Assembly (NCBI GenBank): GCA_014378805.1
Contig: JACMMY010000005.1
Coordinates: forward strand, 1 to 7,338
Length of the DNA stretch: 7,338 bases
Origin: Moraxellaceae bacterium
Lineage (GTDB): Bacteria > Pseudomonadota > Gammaproteobacteria > Pseudomonadales > Moraxellaceae
Reading direction: 5' to 3'
Below are positions 1 to 5,802 of the stretch, in pieces; positions within the stretch are counted from its first letter, which is position 1, and the number at the start of each line of letters is the position of its first letter. Under the pieces are notes generated by a model. That model searched no databases, was not told where the DNA came from, and was given only the letters and a program-made list of their open reading frames with translations. Made by a program: the position numbers and the translations under genes.

Positions 1-699
1 AAACTCTTCGGCGTACTTCGCCGCGTGGCTCGAGAGATCTCTGCATCGACTAGCATATAGATAGAAGATTTCCGCCAGGACGAGCATATTCTCATTGCTT
101 ATGGTTCGACTATGAGTGCTGCTGATATTCCGCAGAAAATGAAAGAAATTGCTGTTGTCTATGTCAGCGATTGCGGCAGAAATTTCCGGAGTTAGGTAAT
201 TCTGCTGATAACGTAAAGTGCTTATTACGTATGATGTTTTCTCTCGATAAAACTCGAAGTATTCAATCCAGATTGCTTCTCTGTTGGCTGCGACCATATA
301 CAAAGGTGCACTGCTATTGGGCGACAACTTGCCGAATGCTTCGACAATCTGATCTCGGTCCAGAGTGGCCAGATCCATGAGAATGCCAGAAGCCTCGGAG
401 ATTTCGCGGACCTGAAGTTCTGTGATGCCGTTGATCCATTTGACTTGCGACTGCACGAACGGAGAAAGCGCAATGAATTGTCTCGCCTCAGTGATTTGCT
501 GAACGAAGAAGTAGAAAACATAGCCGGCTAGCAGAGAAGTTAGTAGAGACTCGACGAGTCCCCCGGCTTTGCTCGCGCCTTGAAAAAGTTCCGGAATGCG
601 GTCGAGGTAAAGGAACTTCGTAAGAAGTATCGCTGCGGCCGAAGCAGCAAGCCAATTGGCCTCTTTCGGTATCCTGCGGATGAGATAGCGAATTTTCAT
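1..699 (-). CDS. Unrecognised two-helix membrane protein, partial (C-terminus beyond left edge)
   Basis: Reading the minus strand from the ATG at 699 gives 233 codons without a stop up to base 1, so the gene is cut by the window edge. The N-terminus is basic (MKIRYLIRRIPK). Two hydrophobic segments follow, at about residues 16-33 (WLAASAAAILLTKFLYL) and 48-67 (ending LLAGYVFYFFVQ). The remainder is a soluble, mostly helical-looking region with no motif I recognise. The start is supported by AGGG at 705-708, five bases upstream, and there is no in-frame ATG between it and the upstream stop at 805-807. GC content is well above that of the neighbours, and codons such as CTC, CGC, GGC and TCG are frequent, which suggests horizontal transfer. 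The two-helix N-terminus with a cytoplasmic tail resembles many uncharacterised accessory-region proteins, but that is an impression and no function is assigned. Confidence 0.75.
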   Translation of the reverse strand, partial: MKIRYLIRRIPKEANWLAASAAAILLTKFLYLDRIPELFQGASKAGGLVESLLTSLLAGYVFYFFVQQITEARQFIALSPFVQSQVKWINGITELQVREISEASGILMDLATLDRDQIVEAFGKLSPNSSAPLYMVAANREAIWIEYFEFYREKTSYVISTLRYQQNYLTPEISAAIADIDNSNFFHFLRNISSTHSRTISNENMLVLAEIFYLYASRCRDLSSHAAKYAEEF

Positions 700-867
700 G
701 TGCGCCCTAACTACTCTAATGCGGCAGAGGTGACAAATAAGATTCCAAAAGCGGCCACATAAGAAACCTGTCAAATAATAAACTAAACTTGTATTCCAAT
801 GATTCTATATGTATTTTAGCTATGGAGCATAAGAAAACGGAATCTTATTACTTCAAAAATAAAACAA

Positions 868-901
868 CTCAACAGTCACCCATCCGTCATGCTCCACGCA
901 T
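868..901 (-). repeat. Degenerate copy of the DUF6091 gene 3' end (pairs with 1615-1648)
   Basis: This stretch aligns without gaps to 1615-1648 at about 27 of 34 positions, including the identical 13-mer CATCCGTCATGCT at 881-893 and 1628-1640. Most mismatches are C/T or A/G. In the second copy this is the end of the DUF6091 gene (residues SMTDE plus stop). Here the corresponding minus-strand frame reads SMTDG plus stop (TGA at 876-878), but it is closed upstream by TAA at 918-920, so only a fragment could remain. It may be a relic of a second, lost DUF6091 copy; chance or a shared 3' regulatory element cannot be excluded. Confidence 0.5.
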
Positions 902-915
902 CAACATTATGTTGA
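901..915. repeat. 15-base palindrome TCAACAT-T-ATGTTGA
   Basis: Seven-base arms TCAACAT and ATGTTGA flank a single T. As RNA it would form at most six base pairs with a three-base loop, with no adjacent U-tract, so it is a poor terminator. It lies directly beside the DUF6091-like fragment in the non-coding junction. It could be a protein-binding dyad or chance. Confidence 0.35.
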
Positions 916-990
916 ATTTAATAGGTTGCTTCCATATCTGGACAGCCAGAAACGTATTCATCCGAAAGATAGTAATCAGGTGATGGATCT

Positions 991-1452
991 TTACTTTTTA
1001 TCCATATCCGTTGCTTTGAGTTTACTTCGAATCATCTCAATACGTTCTCTGTTAACACCAAGATCCGAATAGCCAAGCCTAGAAGCTGATCGAACATATA
1101 TCGATATTTCTTTTGATTTTGTATCAGGGAAATAAAATTCTACATCATCAACGAAATGAAAGATTTTAGAAGTAAACTCAGCGTTAAGATAATCATCTTT
1201 AGCTAAGATTATCTTTGTTCTATCCATTTCATTCAGCGTTTTCAAGAGATGAGTTTTTACTTCTAACTGCGTACCTTTAGTCACGATGGGTTCGATAAAA
1301 TGTTCTTTATCTTTTGCCTGACTGCTCACACAATTAGGTGATGAAGGACATAACGTCAGTTGACCATTTTTGACGCCCACTTTAGGTGGTGACCCTGCGC
1401 AACCCGCTAAAAGAATAAATGTTGAGAGAACAATCTGAGTTTGTATCTTCAT
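991..1452 (-). CDS. DUF1499 family lipoprotein
   Basis: Small exported lipoprotein of unknown biochemical role. With the chosen start it is 153 residues: MKIQ, a hydrophobic stretch, then the lipobox LLAGC with the acylated cysteine at residue 18. The DUF1499 hallmarks follow: LCPSSPNCVSSQ (about residues 34-45), the short DKEHFIEP segment, a strand-rich middle (YLNAEFTSKIFHFVDDVEFYF) and the VRSASRLGYSDLGVNRERIE block near the C-terminus. The length is ordinary for a single-domain DUF1499 protein. An upstream ATG at 1458 (adding MA) is possible, but the ribosome binding site sits only two bases from it and eight from the ATG at 1452, so 1452 is preferred. It is probably transcribed alone, since 170 bases separate it from the gene behind it. 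The absence of a lipoprotein-retaining Asp directly after the cysteine (it is Ala) would predict outer-membrane sorting. Confidence 0.9.
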   Translation of the reverse strand: MKIQTQIVLSTFILLAGCAGSPPKVGVKNGQLTLCPSSPNCVSSQAKDKEHFIEPIVTKGTQLEVKTHLLKTLNEMDRTKIILAKDDYLNAEFTSKIFHFVDDVEFYFPDTKSKEISIYVRSASRLGYSDLGVNRERIEMIRSKLKATDMDKK

Positions 1453-1460
1453 TGCCATTA

Positions 1461-1466
1461 CTCCTT
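1461..1466 (-). promoter_or_regulatory. Ribosome binding site AAGGAG of the DUF1499 gene
   Basis: AAGGAG on the minus strand lies eight bases before the ATG at 1452 but only two before the ATG at 1458. This spacing decides for the downstream start. Confidence 0.7.
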
Positions 1467-1560
1467 ATGATGAGTATTCATACTTATACAGCAGTAAGTG
1501 ACCAGATGCTGAATTTTAAGTCGTCCAATCATAAAAATATCATACACGTATTTTTAAACA

Positions 1561-1605
1561 AAGCTCTACCATGAAGTAGGTGAGTTCATTTCACCTAGCT
1601 CCATG
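1561..1605 (-). terminator. Possible weak terminator hairpin after the DUF6091 gene
   Basis: A perfect seven-base stem, TAGGTGA (1577-1583) with TCACCTA (1591-1597), encloses a seven-base loop. Interrupted pairing continues outward through the CATG at 1570-1573 and 1602-1605. Reading the minus strand, a U-rich stretch (TTTGTTT) follows only some ten bases past the stem, so it is not a canonical intrinsic terminator. Its place just after the DUF6091 stop fits termination or 3' end protection. Confidence 0.4.
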
Positions 1606-1622
1606 ATTAAAATATTCAATAA

Positions 1623-2876
1623 TCACTCATCCGTCATGCTGCATTCATAATTACCCGGTTCAAACTGACAACGAATTTTTTTAAGGAAGCTCATTATCCG
1701 TTTGTCATAAAAACCTTCACTTGCCATTGCAATCCGTGATTCGCGCATCAGTTTGATATAGCCAGGCTTGTCTGACGCAGGCACATCCATCCAATACTTA
1801 TCATCAATCGACTGTTCAGTCTCATCAATAAATGGATAAACCCGAGGCGTTTGCATGGCTGAAAACTCACGAACCAGTTGACCCACACCTTCAGGGAATT
1901 TGCCACGATGCATCATCATGACCCCCGTGATTTGCAAGACAGGGAAACGAATAATTGCACCTTTGATTTTGCCATCTGGCGCGGTCATTCCTTTGTATAA
2001 TTCAAGCGGTTTAAAAATCAACGCAGGACCTCCCATGATATCGACTTGACCATTATTAAACTTGCCAGAAAGGGTCGTAAAATCTACAGAAACGGGTTGC
2101 GCACCGATTTGTTGCACCATTCTCGCTTGGGATTTATCAAAATCGAGTACGGCAATTTTCTTCCCTGCAGCTTTGGCTAAACTATTAATCTTACGGTCGT
2201 TGACCATGATGTATGCCGCGCCAATAGGGATAATTGAAACGATTTCATAGTCTTTATTGACCATGTAATTTGCGGCGGCTGGCTTAGAAAGCAATTGAAT
2301 CGCTTCAGTTAAATGCTTGTAAGAAGGAATGGCACCAATGGCGTCTAAACTTCCAATAAAGCCATTGTATTCTTTGGCGCGTAAATTACTCATTGCAACG
2401 CCATCGCATTGACCTGCTTTAAAGTCTTCCGAGGCAATTTTTTCATTGGTATAAATGCGGAACTTGACGTCAGTACTCGCTTTACGTTTGGCAATCTGCG
2501 ATGCGAGATCAACATGCATATCCATCGGCGAAGTCATCGTAACTTTGAGGTCAAAGCCCATATTCTTGGCAATACGAGTATATTTGGGTAGCTCTTTTAA
2601 ATAGCGCATGGCGAAGTCAAAACCTTTGCCATGCGCACCTTCAGGTGAAAACACACACAGTGCTATTTTTGACGGAATTTTGTCCCAAGTTTTTGGATTG
2701 TCCATCAGTTTTTTGGCATGTGCAAAAATTTCAGAATACTTTTCTAATTCGTTAACGTCAGAACCTGTTGCACCCAGCGGCTTTGAGCCATCTGGCGGAG
2801 CAGCGTAGTTCGATACAGGGAAACTGAATAAAATTGATGCGCTCAATAAAGCTTTAAGGAGGCGATTTCTTTTCAT
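1623..2876 (-). CDS. Putative periplasmic solute-binding protein (DUF6091 family)
   Basis: A 417-residue exported protein resembling the 'putative solute-binding protein' (DUF6091) common in Acinetobacter, related in general fold to TRAP-type DctP binding proteins. A signal peptide is clear: MKRNRLLK, a hydrophobic core (ALLSASILFSFPV), then SNYA-A with likely cleavage near residue 25. The mature part opens a domain with KIALCVFSPEGAHGKGFDFAM (about 70-90), followed by alternating strands and helices, a second-domain start at GKKIAVLDFDKSQARM (238-253) and the VDIMGGPALIFKPLELY segment (278-294). Cysteines 74, 157, 403 and 412 could form disulfides in the periplasm. The start is backed by AAGGAAA at 2882-2888. 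No membrane transporter subunits are adjacent, so it is either an orphan binding protein or works with a distant permease. The ligand is unknown. Confidence 0.85.
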   Translation of the reverse strand: MKRNRLLKALLSASILFSFPVSNYAAPPDGSKPLGATGSDVNELEKYSEIFAHAKKLMDNPKTWDKIPSKIALCVFSPEGAHGKGFDFAMRYLKELPKYTRIAKNMGFDLKVTMTSPMDMHVDLASQIAKRKASTDVKFRIYTNEKIASEDFKAGQCDGVAMSNLRAKEYNGFIGSLDAIGAIPSYKHLTEAIQLLSKPAAANYMVNKDYEIVSIIPIGAAYIMVNDRKINSLAKAAGKKIAVLDFDKSQARMVQQIGAQPVSVDFTTLSGKFNNGQVDIMGGPALIFKPLELYKGMTAPDGKIKGAIIRFPVLQITGVMMMHRGKFPEGVGQLVREFSAMQTPRVYPFIDETEQSIDDKYWMDVPASDKPGYIKLMRESRIAMASEGFYDKRIMSFLKKIRCQFEPGNYECSMTDE

Positions 2877-2991
2877 AAATATTTCCTTATCTGAAATCTA
2901 ATTTCATCATCCTTGTTGCGATTTATACACTGACATAATCGCTATTCTTTTTAGTCTATTCCGATAATTATTCAGTTCATATGACCCAAAA

Positions 2992-3018
2992 TTTGTATCT
3001 ACTCCGCATTAAGGTCAA
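2992..3018 (-). promoter_or_regulatory. Candidate promoter of the DUF6091 gene
   Basis: On the minus strand TTGACC (3013-3018) is followed after 15 bases by TACAAA (2992-2997). The spacing is short and the -10 is imperfect. A better-looking TATAAA occurs at 2922-2927 but has no matching -35. Both lie downstream of the cysI-DUF934 terminator, as expected if DUF6091 has its own promoter. Confidence 0.25.
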
Positions 3019-3028
3019 GTTTTCACAT

Positions 3029-3057
3029 AAAAAAAACCGCTTTTCAGCGGATTTTTT
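3029..3057 (-). terminator. Intrinsic terminator of the cysI-DUF934 unit
   Basis: On the minus strand CCGCT-GAAA-AGCGG (3037-3050) forms a five-pair GC-rich stem with a GAAA tetraloop, followed immediately by eight Ts (3029-3036) and preceded by six As. It sits about 25 bases after the DUF934 stop. The flanking A and T runs make it usable in both directions, but the genes on both sides run on the minus strand. Confidence 0.9.
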
Positions 3058-3081
3058 GAGCAGTTTTACACAAATGAATGA

Positions 3082-3573
3082 TCAGCAGCCTGCTTGATAA
3101 TGTGTTTGTGGCTCGGCTGTAGAGGCTTGATAACCCGCAGTAAAATCTTGCAGTCCGCTTTTGGCTTCATCCAAATCTTTGCCTTGTTTCAATATAAAGC
3201 TGTTGAAACCAACACGCTTTAAATAAAACAAGACATCTTTGAACACATCGCCAGTTGCACGCAGTTCACCTTTGAAACCTAAGCGACGGATTAATGTCGC
3301 AAATGAATAGCCACGACCATCAGCAAAAGCAGGGAAGCGGATTTCAATGAGATCAAGTTGATCAAGTGGCAATTGGACAGTTTCAGGTGAATCCACTTCG
3401 GTGAGCAGTAAACCTTTTTTACCAGTGATTTCGCTTAAACGTCCAATTTCATTTAATATTAAAACCACGTCGCCTACAGGCAAAACGCCATCTTCTCCGA
3501 TACGTTGAAACGTATCGAGATATATGTCACCAGTAGTCGTCAACACTTTGTTTGTTGAGGTATTATTTGGCAT
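3082..3573 (-). CDS. DUF934 family protein, sulfite reductase partner
   Basis: A 163-residue DUF934 protein. The family is regularly encoded directly after ferredoxin-type nitrite/sulfite reductase genes in proteobacteria and is thought to assist sulfite reduction, but no activity is established. The signature RFPAFADGRGYSFATLIRRLGFKGELRATGDVFKD is at about residues 79-112, followed by a second conserved-looking block, LKRVGFNSFIL. There is no signal peptide or membrane segment, so it is cytoplasmic. The start overlaps the end of cysI, indicating translational coupling. A GTG at 3579 is one codon pair upstream, but the ribosome binding site AAGGAA lies one base from it and seven from the ATG at 3573, so 3573 is preferred. 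The tail (QASTAEPQTHYQAGC) is low in complexity and ends in cysteine, the only one in the protein with this start. Confidence 0.92.
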   Translation of the reverse strand: MPNNTSTNKVLTTTGDIYLDTFQRIGEDGVLPVGDVVLILNEIGRLSEITGKKGLLLTEVDSPETVQLPLDQLDLIEIRFPAFADGRGYSFATLIRRLGFKGELRATGDVFKDVLFYLKRVGFNSFILKQGKDLDEAKSGLQDFTAGYQASTAEPQTHYQAGC

Positions 3574-5389
3574 ACACACGTTCCTTAAATGGCACTAAAC
3601 CAATACGACGATAGGTTTCAATAAACTGTTCATTTTCAGATAAGCGAAGATCTAAATAAGTATTCAGCACTTCTTCGATAATATCAGCCATTTCATCTGC
3701 ACCAAAAGAAGGGCCGAGAATATCGCCGATGCTCGCATCATGTCCTGAGTGACCGCCAAGTGAAACTTGGTAGAATTCATCACCCTTTTTATCGACACCT
3801 AAGATGCCAATATGACCGACGTGATGATGGCCACACGCATTCATACAGCCTGAAATATTCAGATCCAAAGGACCAATATCATAAACAGTATCAAGGTCTT
3901 GATAACGACGTGAAATCGCTTCAGAAATCGGAATCGATTTTGCGTTAGCCAATGAACAATAATCACCACCTGGGCAGCAGACGATATCGGTCACAAAACC
4001 AATGTGCGCACGCGCCAAGTTATGCTTGGTCAATACTTCCCACAGTTCAAACAATTTAGATTGTTCAACATCCGCCAACACGACATTTTGCAAATGAGTC
4101 GTACGTAATTCACCAAAGCTATATTGGTCTGCTAAGTCTGCAATCAGATCAAGCTCTTCAGACGTCACATCACCTGGTGCAATACCTGCACGTTTCAATG
4201 AAATCGTAACGATACGATAGCCTGAAGTTTTATTGGCGTGAGTATTGATACGATACCAATTCTCAAAGGTTTTATTTCCTTGAGAAATTTCAGTTAAATC
4301 AAGATCAGCTAACTTTTGATACGCTGGCAAAGTGAAGTTCTTTTCCATTTTTTCATATAAATCAGCTGGAACTTTGAGTTCGTCTTTGATTTGGTTGAAC
4401 TCAGCTTCAGATTTTGTTGCAAAGACCGCAGGGGTAAGTGCCTTAACCAAAATCTTAATACGTGCTTTATATTTGTTATCACGGCGACCGTGAAGATTGT
4501 AAACGCGCAAAATCGCTTCTAAATAAGCAATTAAATCTGCGCGTGGTGCGAATTCACGAATGATTGAACCGATGACTGGCGTACGACCTAAACCGCCGCC
4601 GGCCATGATTTTATAGCCCCATTCTGAAGGCTCAGCATCCAGTGCAGCTTCAACAATATCGACATTCAAGAATGAGTTGATGACTGCATCGTATTCATCT
4701 TTGCGGTCTTGCTTCGTATCTTCATCGAGCGATGGATCAAGCGATGCATAAATGGCTTTTGCCGCTGCAACACGGGCTTTGTAATCGGTAATTTCTTGAC
4801 GAACTACACTTTTTTCAACCAAGTAAACACCGACATCGTGGAATGCAGTTGCCGCACGATCTACTTCACTCAAAGCGCTGACCGCAATCTTGAATTTACG
4901 GGGCAAGAACGCGAACTCAGGATGGAATGTTGACCATTGACGAATGATTTCGCACGTTGGACGTGGATCCGTCACTTCTCCGCGAATACGCCCTGCAAAC
5001 TGATCGGTTGTGGTGTTACGAATACAGTTACCGCTGGTTTGAATCGCGTGCATTTGAACCGTTGCCAGTTCAGCCAAAATATCAGGCACTCGCTCAAGCG
5101 CAGGCCAGTTTAATTGGATATTTTGGCGTGTTGAAACGTGCACATAACCACGATCATACGTGCTGCTAATAGACGCAATTTTTCGAAATTGCTTCGTATT
5201 CATCAGACCATAAGGGACTGCAATACGAAGCATCGGCGCGTAACGTTGCACATATAAGCCATTTTGTAGGCGTAATGGACGGAACTCGTCTTCGCTTAAT
5301 GTACCGTTCAGATAACGTTGGGTTTGGTCGCGGAATTGGGCGACGCGTTCGTCGACCATCGCTTGGTCAAATTCTGTGTAGACGTACAT
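3563..5389 (-). CDS. cysI: Assimilatory sulfite reductase hemoprotein (nitrite/sulfite reductase, ferredoxin type)
   Basis: Cytoplasmic siroheme and [4Fe-4S] enzyme reducing sulfite to sulfide with six electrons for cysteine synthesis. The 608 residues show the usual order: a ferredoxin-like half-domain (about 36-115), the first siroheme/4Fe-4S domain (NCIRNTTTDQFAGR near 121-134; GGGLGRTP near 264-271), the second half-domain (NWYRINTHANKTSGYRIV; LRTTHLQNVVL) and the cluster-binding region. The cluster ligands are Cys472-X5-Cys478 (CPGGDYC) and Cys515-X3-Cys519 (CMNAC), the four-cysteine pattern of this superfamily. Nitrite reductase is the alternative, but DUF934 beside it favours sulfite. 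A charged segment at about 193-256 looks like an insertion of some 60 residues before the GGGLGRTP block. The N-terminal MYVYTEFD fits the family start, although the ribosome binding site is weak. Regulation by a CysB-type activator is plausible but not shown. Confidence 0.95.
   Translation of the reverse strand: MYVYTEFDQAMVDERVAQFRDQTQRYLNGTLSEDEFRPLRLQNGLYVQRYAPMLRIAVPYGLMNTKQFRKIASISSTYDRGYVHVSTRQNIQLNWPALERVPDILAELATVQMHAIQTSGNCIRNTTTDQFAGRIRGEVTDPRPTCEIIRQWSTFHPEFAFLPRKFKIAVSALSEVDRAATAFHDVGVYLVEKSVVRQEITDYKARVAAAKAIYASLDPSLDEDTKQDRKDEYDAVINSFLNVDIVEAALDAEPSEWGYKIMAGGGLGRTPVIGSIIREFAPRADLIAYLEAILRVYNLHGRRDNKYKARIKILVKALTPAVFATKSEAEFNQIKDELKVPADLYEKMEKNFTLPAYQKLADLDLTEISQGNKTFENWYRINTHANKTSGYRIVTISLKRAGIAPGDVTSEELDLIADLADQYSFGELRTTHLQNVVLADVEQSKLFELWEVLTKHNLARAHIGFVTDIVCCPGGDYCSLANAKSIPISEAISRRYQDLDTVYDIGPLDLNISGCMNACGHHHVGHIGILGVDKKGDEFYQVSLGGHSGHDASIGDILGPSFGADEMADIIEEVLNTYLDLRLSENEQFIETYRRIGLVPFKERVYAK
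3581..3586 (-). promoter_or_regulatory. Ribosome binding site AAGGAA of the DUF934 gene, inside cysI
   Basis: AAGGAA lies within the last codons of cysI, seven bases before the ATG at 3573. The downstream gene can therefore be translated by ribosomes finishing cysI. Confidence 0.6.
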
Positions 5390-5428
5390 GGCTGTCTTGG
5401 ATTGGCTCGTAAGTCAAAATGATGCGCA

Positions 5429-5457
5429 AATGTAACATTTTCAGGATTATCTATGAA
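5429..5457 (-). promoter_or_regulatory. Candidate cysI promoter
   Basis: On the minus strand TTCATA (5452-5457, four of six to TTGACA) is followed after 17 bases by TACATT (5429-5434, four of six to TATAAT) with an extended TG element (TGTTACATT). Transcription would begin near 5422, giving a leader of about 33 bases. A weak promoter close to consensus spacing fits an activator-dependent gene. Confidence 0.4.
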
Positions 5458-5470
5458 ACGTTTTTTGTCG

Positions 5471-5487
5471 ATAATCGATATCGTTAT
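5471..5487. promoter_or_regulatory. Possible activator site upstream of cysI (dyad ATAA-N9-TTAT)
   Basis: ATAATCGATATCGTTAT is a 17-bp dyad: the outer ATAA and TTAT are exact inverted repeats, and it contains the octamer palindrome CGATATCG. It lies about 49-65 bases upstream of the predicted cysI start site, where LysR-type activators usually bind. It does not match the T-N11-A core exactly, so assignment to CysB is only inference. Confidence 0.35.
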
Positions 5488-5663
5488 ATCTTATTAGCTT
5501 ATATCGAGTCTTAATTGCGCAAAATATGTACGTTTTACGGATGATATTTAGGGAAGTATTACATTATTTTTAATCGTGTTAAAAGGTTCCAACATCAAAA
5601 GAAAATTCCTTCTAACCTCAATTTCTGAAATGGAGGAATGTTTTCTACTCAGAAAAACAGGAT

Positions 5664-5691
5664 TTGACGTGATTGGAATCTTGAGTATGTG
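5664..5691 (+). promoter_or_regulatory. Weak candidate promoter of the saccharopine-dehydrogenase-like gene
   Basis: TTGACG (5664-5669, five of six to consensus) is followed after 16 bases by TATGTG (5686-5691, only three of six). If real, the transcript starts near 5697 with a leader of about 105 bases that would begin almost at the 15-codon frame at 5700. Confidence 0.25.
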
Positions 5692-5802
5692 GAGGCTGCA
5701 TGTTAACACCACAAAAAGCATATCAACGCACGAGATTTTGGTTGTAGACTACGGCCAGTCAATTAAAAAATCAGCCCATTTCTATGGTGAAGGAGTGCTT
5801 AA

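Larger units (their letters stand above)
700..990. other. AT-rich non-coding junction region
   Basis: No convincing gene lies in these 291 bases. The longest plus-strand open frame here (about 789-983) starts with TTG, has no ribosome binding site and no recognisable protein features. The segment separates the higher-GC membrane gene on the left from the ordinary AT-rich chromosome on the right. It carries a degenerate copy of the 3' end of the DUF6091 gene (868-901) and a 15-base palindrome (901-915). A minus-strand TTGACA at 769-774 could be a -35 box for the membrane gene, but no good -10 follows at normal spacing. No clear terminator for the DUF1499 gene was found. Confidence 0.6.
5390..5802. 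other. Divergent intergenic region between cysI and the saccharopine-dehydrogenase-like gene
   Basis: These 413 AT-rich bases hold the cysI promoter side (5390-5525) and the leader of the plus-strand gene (5526-5802). The plus-strand open frame at 5576-5890 runs into the next gene out of frame, has no ribosome binding site and no family resemblance, so it is taken as non-coding. A 15-codon frame (5700-5747, MLTPQKAYQRTRFWL) has GGAGG four bases upstream and could be a leader peptide. A nine-codon frame begins at 5639 after another GGAGG. The octamer TGCGCAAA occurs at 5423-5430 and 5516-5523, the second as part of the palindrome TTGCGCAA. No RNA gene is recognised. Confidence 0.5.

Noticed and set aside
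171..521. Open frames on both strands (171-380 plus, 225-521 minus)
   Set aside because: Both lie inside the long open membrane-protein frame on the minus strand, in other frames, without ribosome binding sites or recognisable protein features.
580..983. Two small plus-strand frames (580-762 and 789-983)
   Set aside because: The first is antisense to the start of the membrane gene; the second begins with TTG, lacks a ribosome binding site and has low-complexity, unfamiliar sequence.
963..990. AAAGAT/ATCTTT arms as terminator of the DUF1499 gene
   Set aside because: The six-base AT-rich stem has a 16-base loop and no U-tract on the minus strand.
5753..5761. ACGGCCAGT, reminiscent of a common cloning-vector primer site
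   Set aside because: Only nine bases match, which is expected by chance, and the flanks do not resemble vector.
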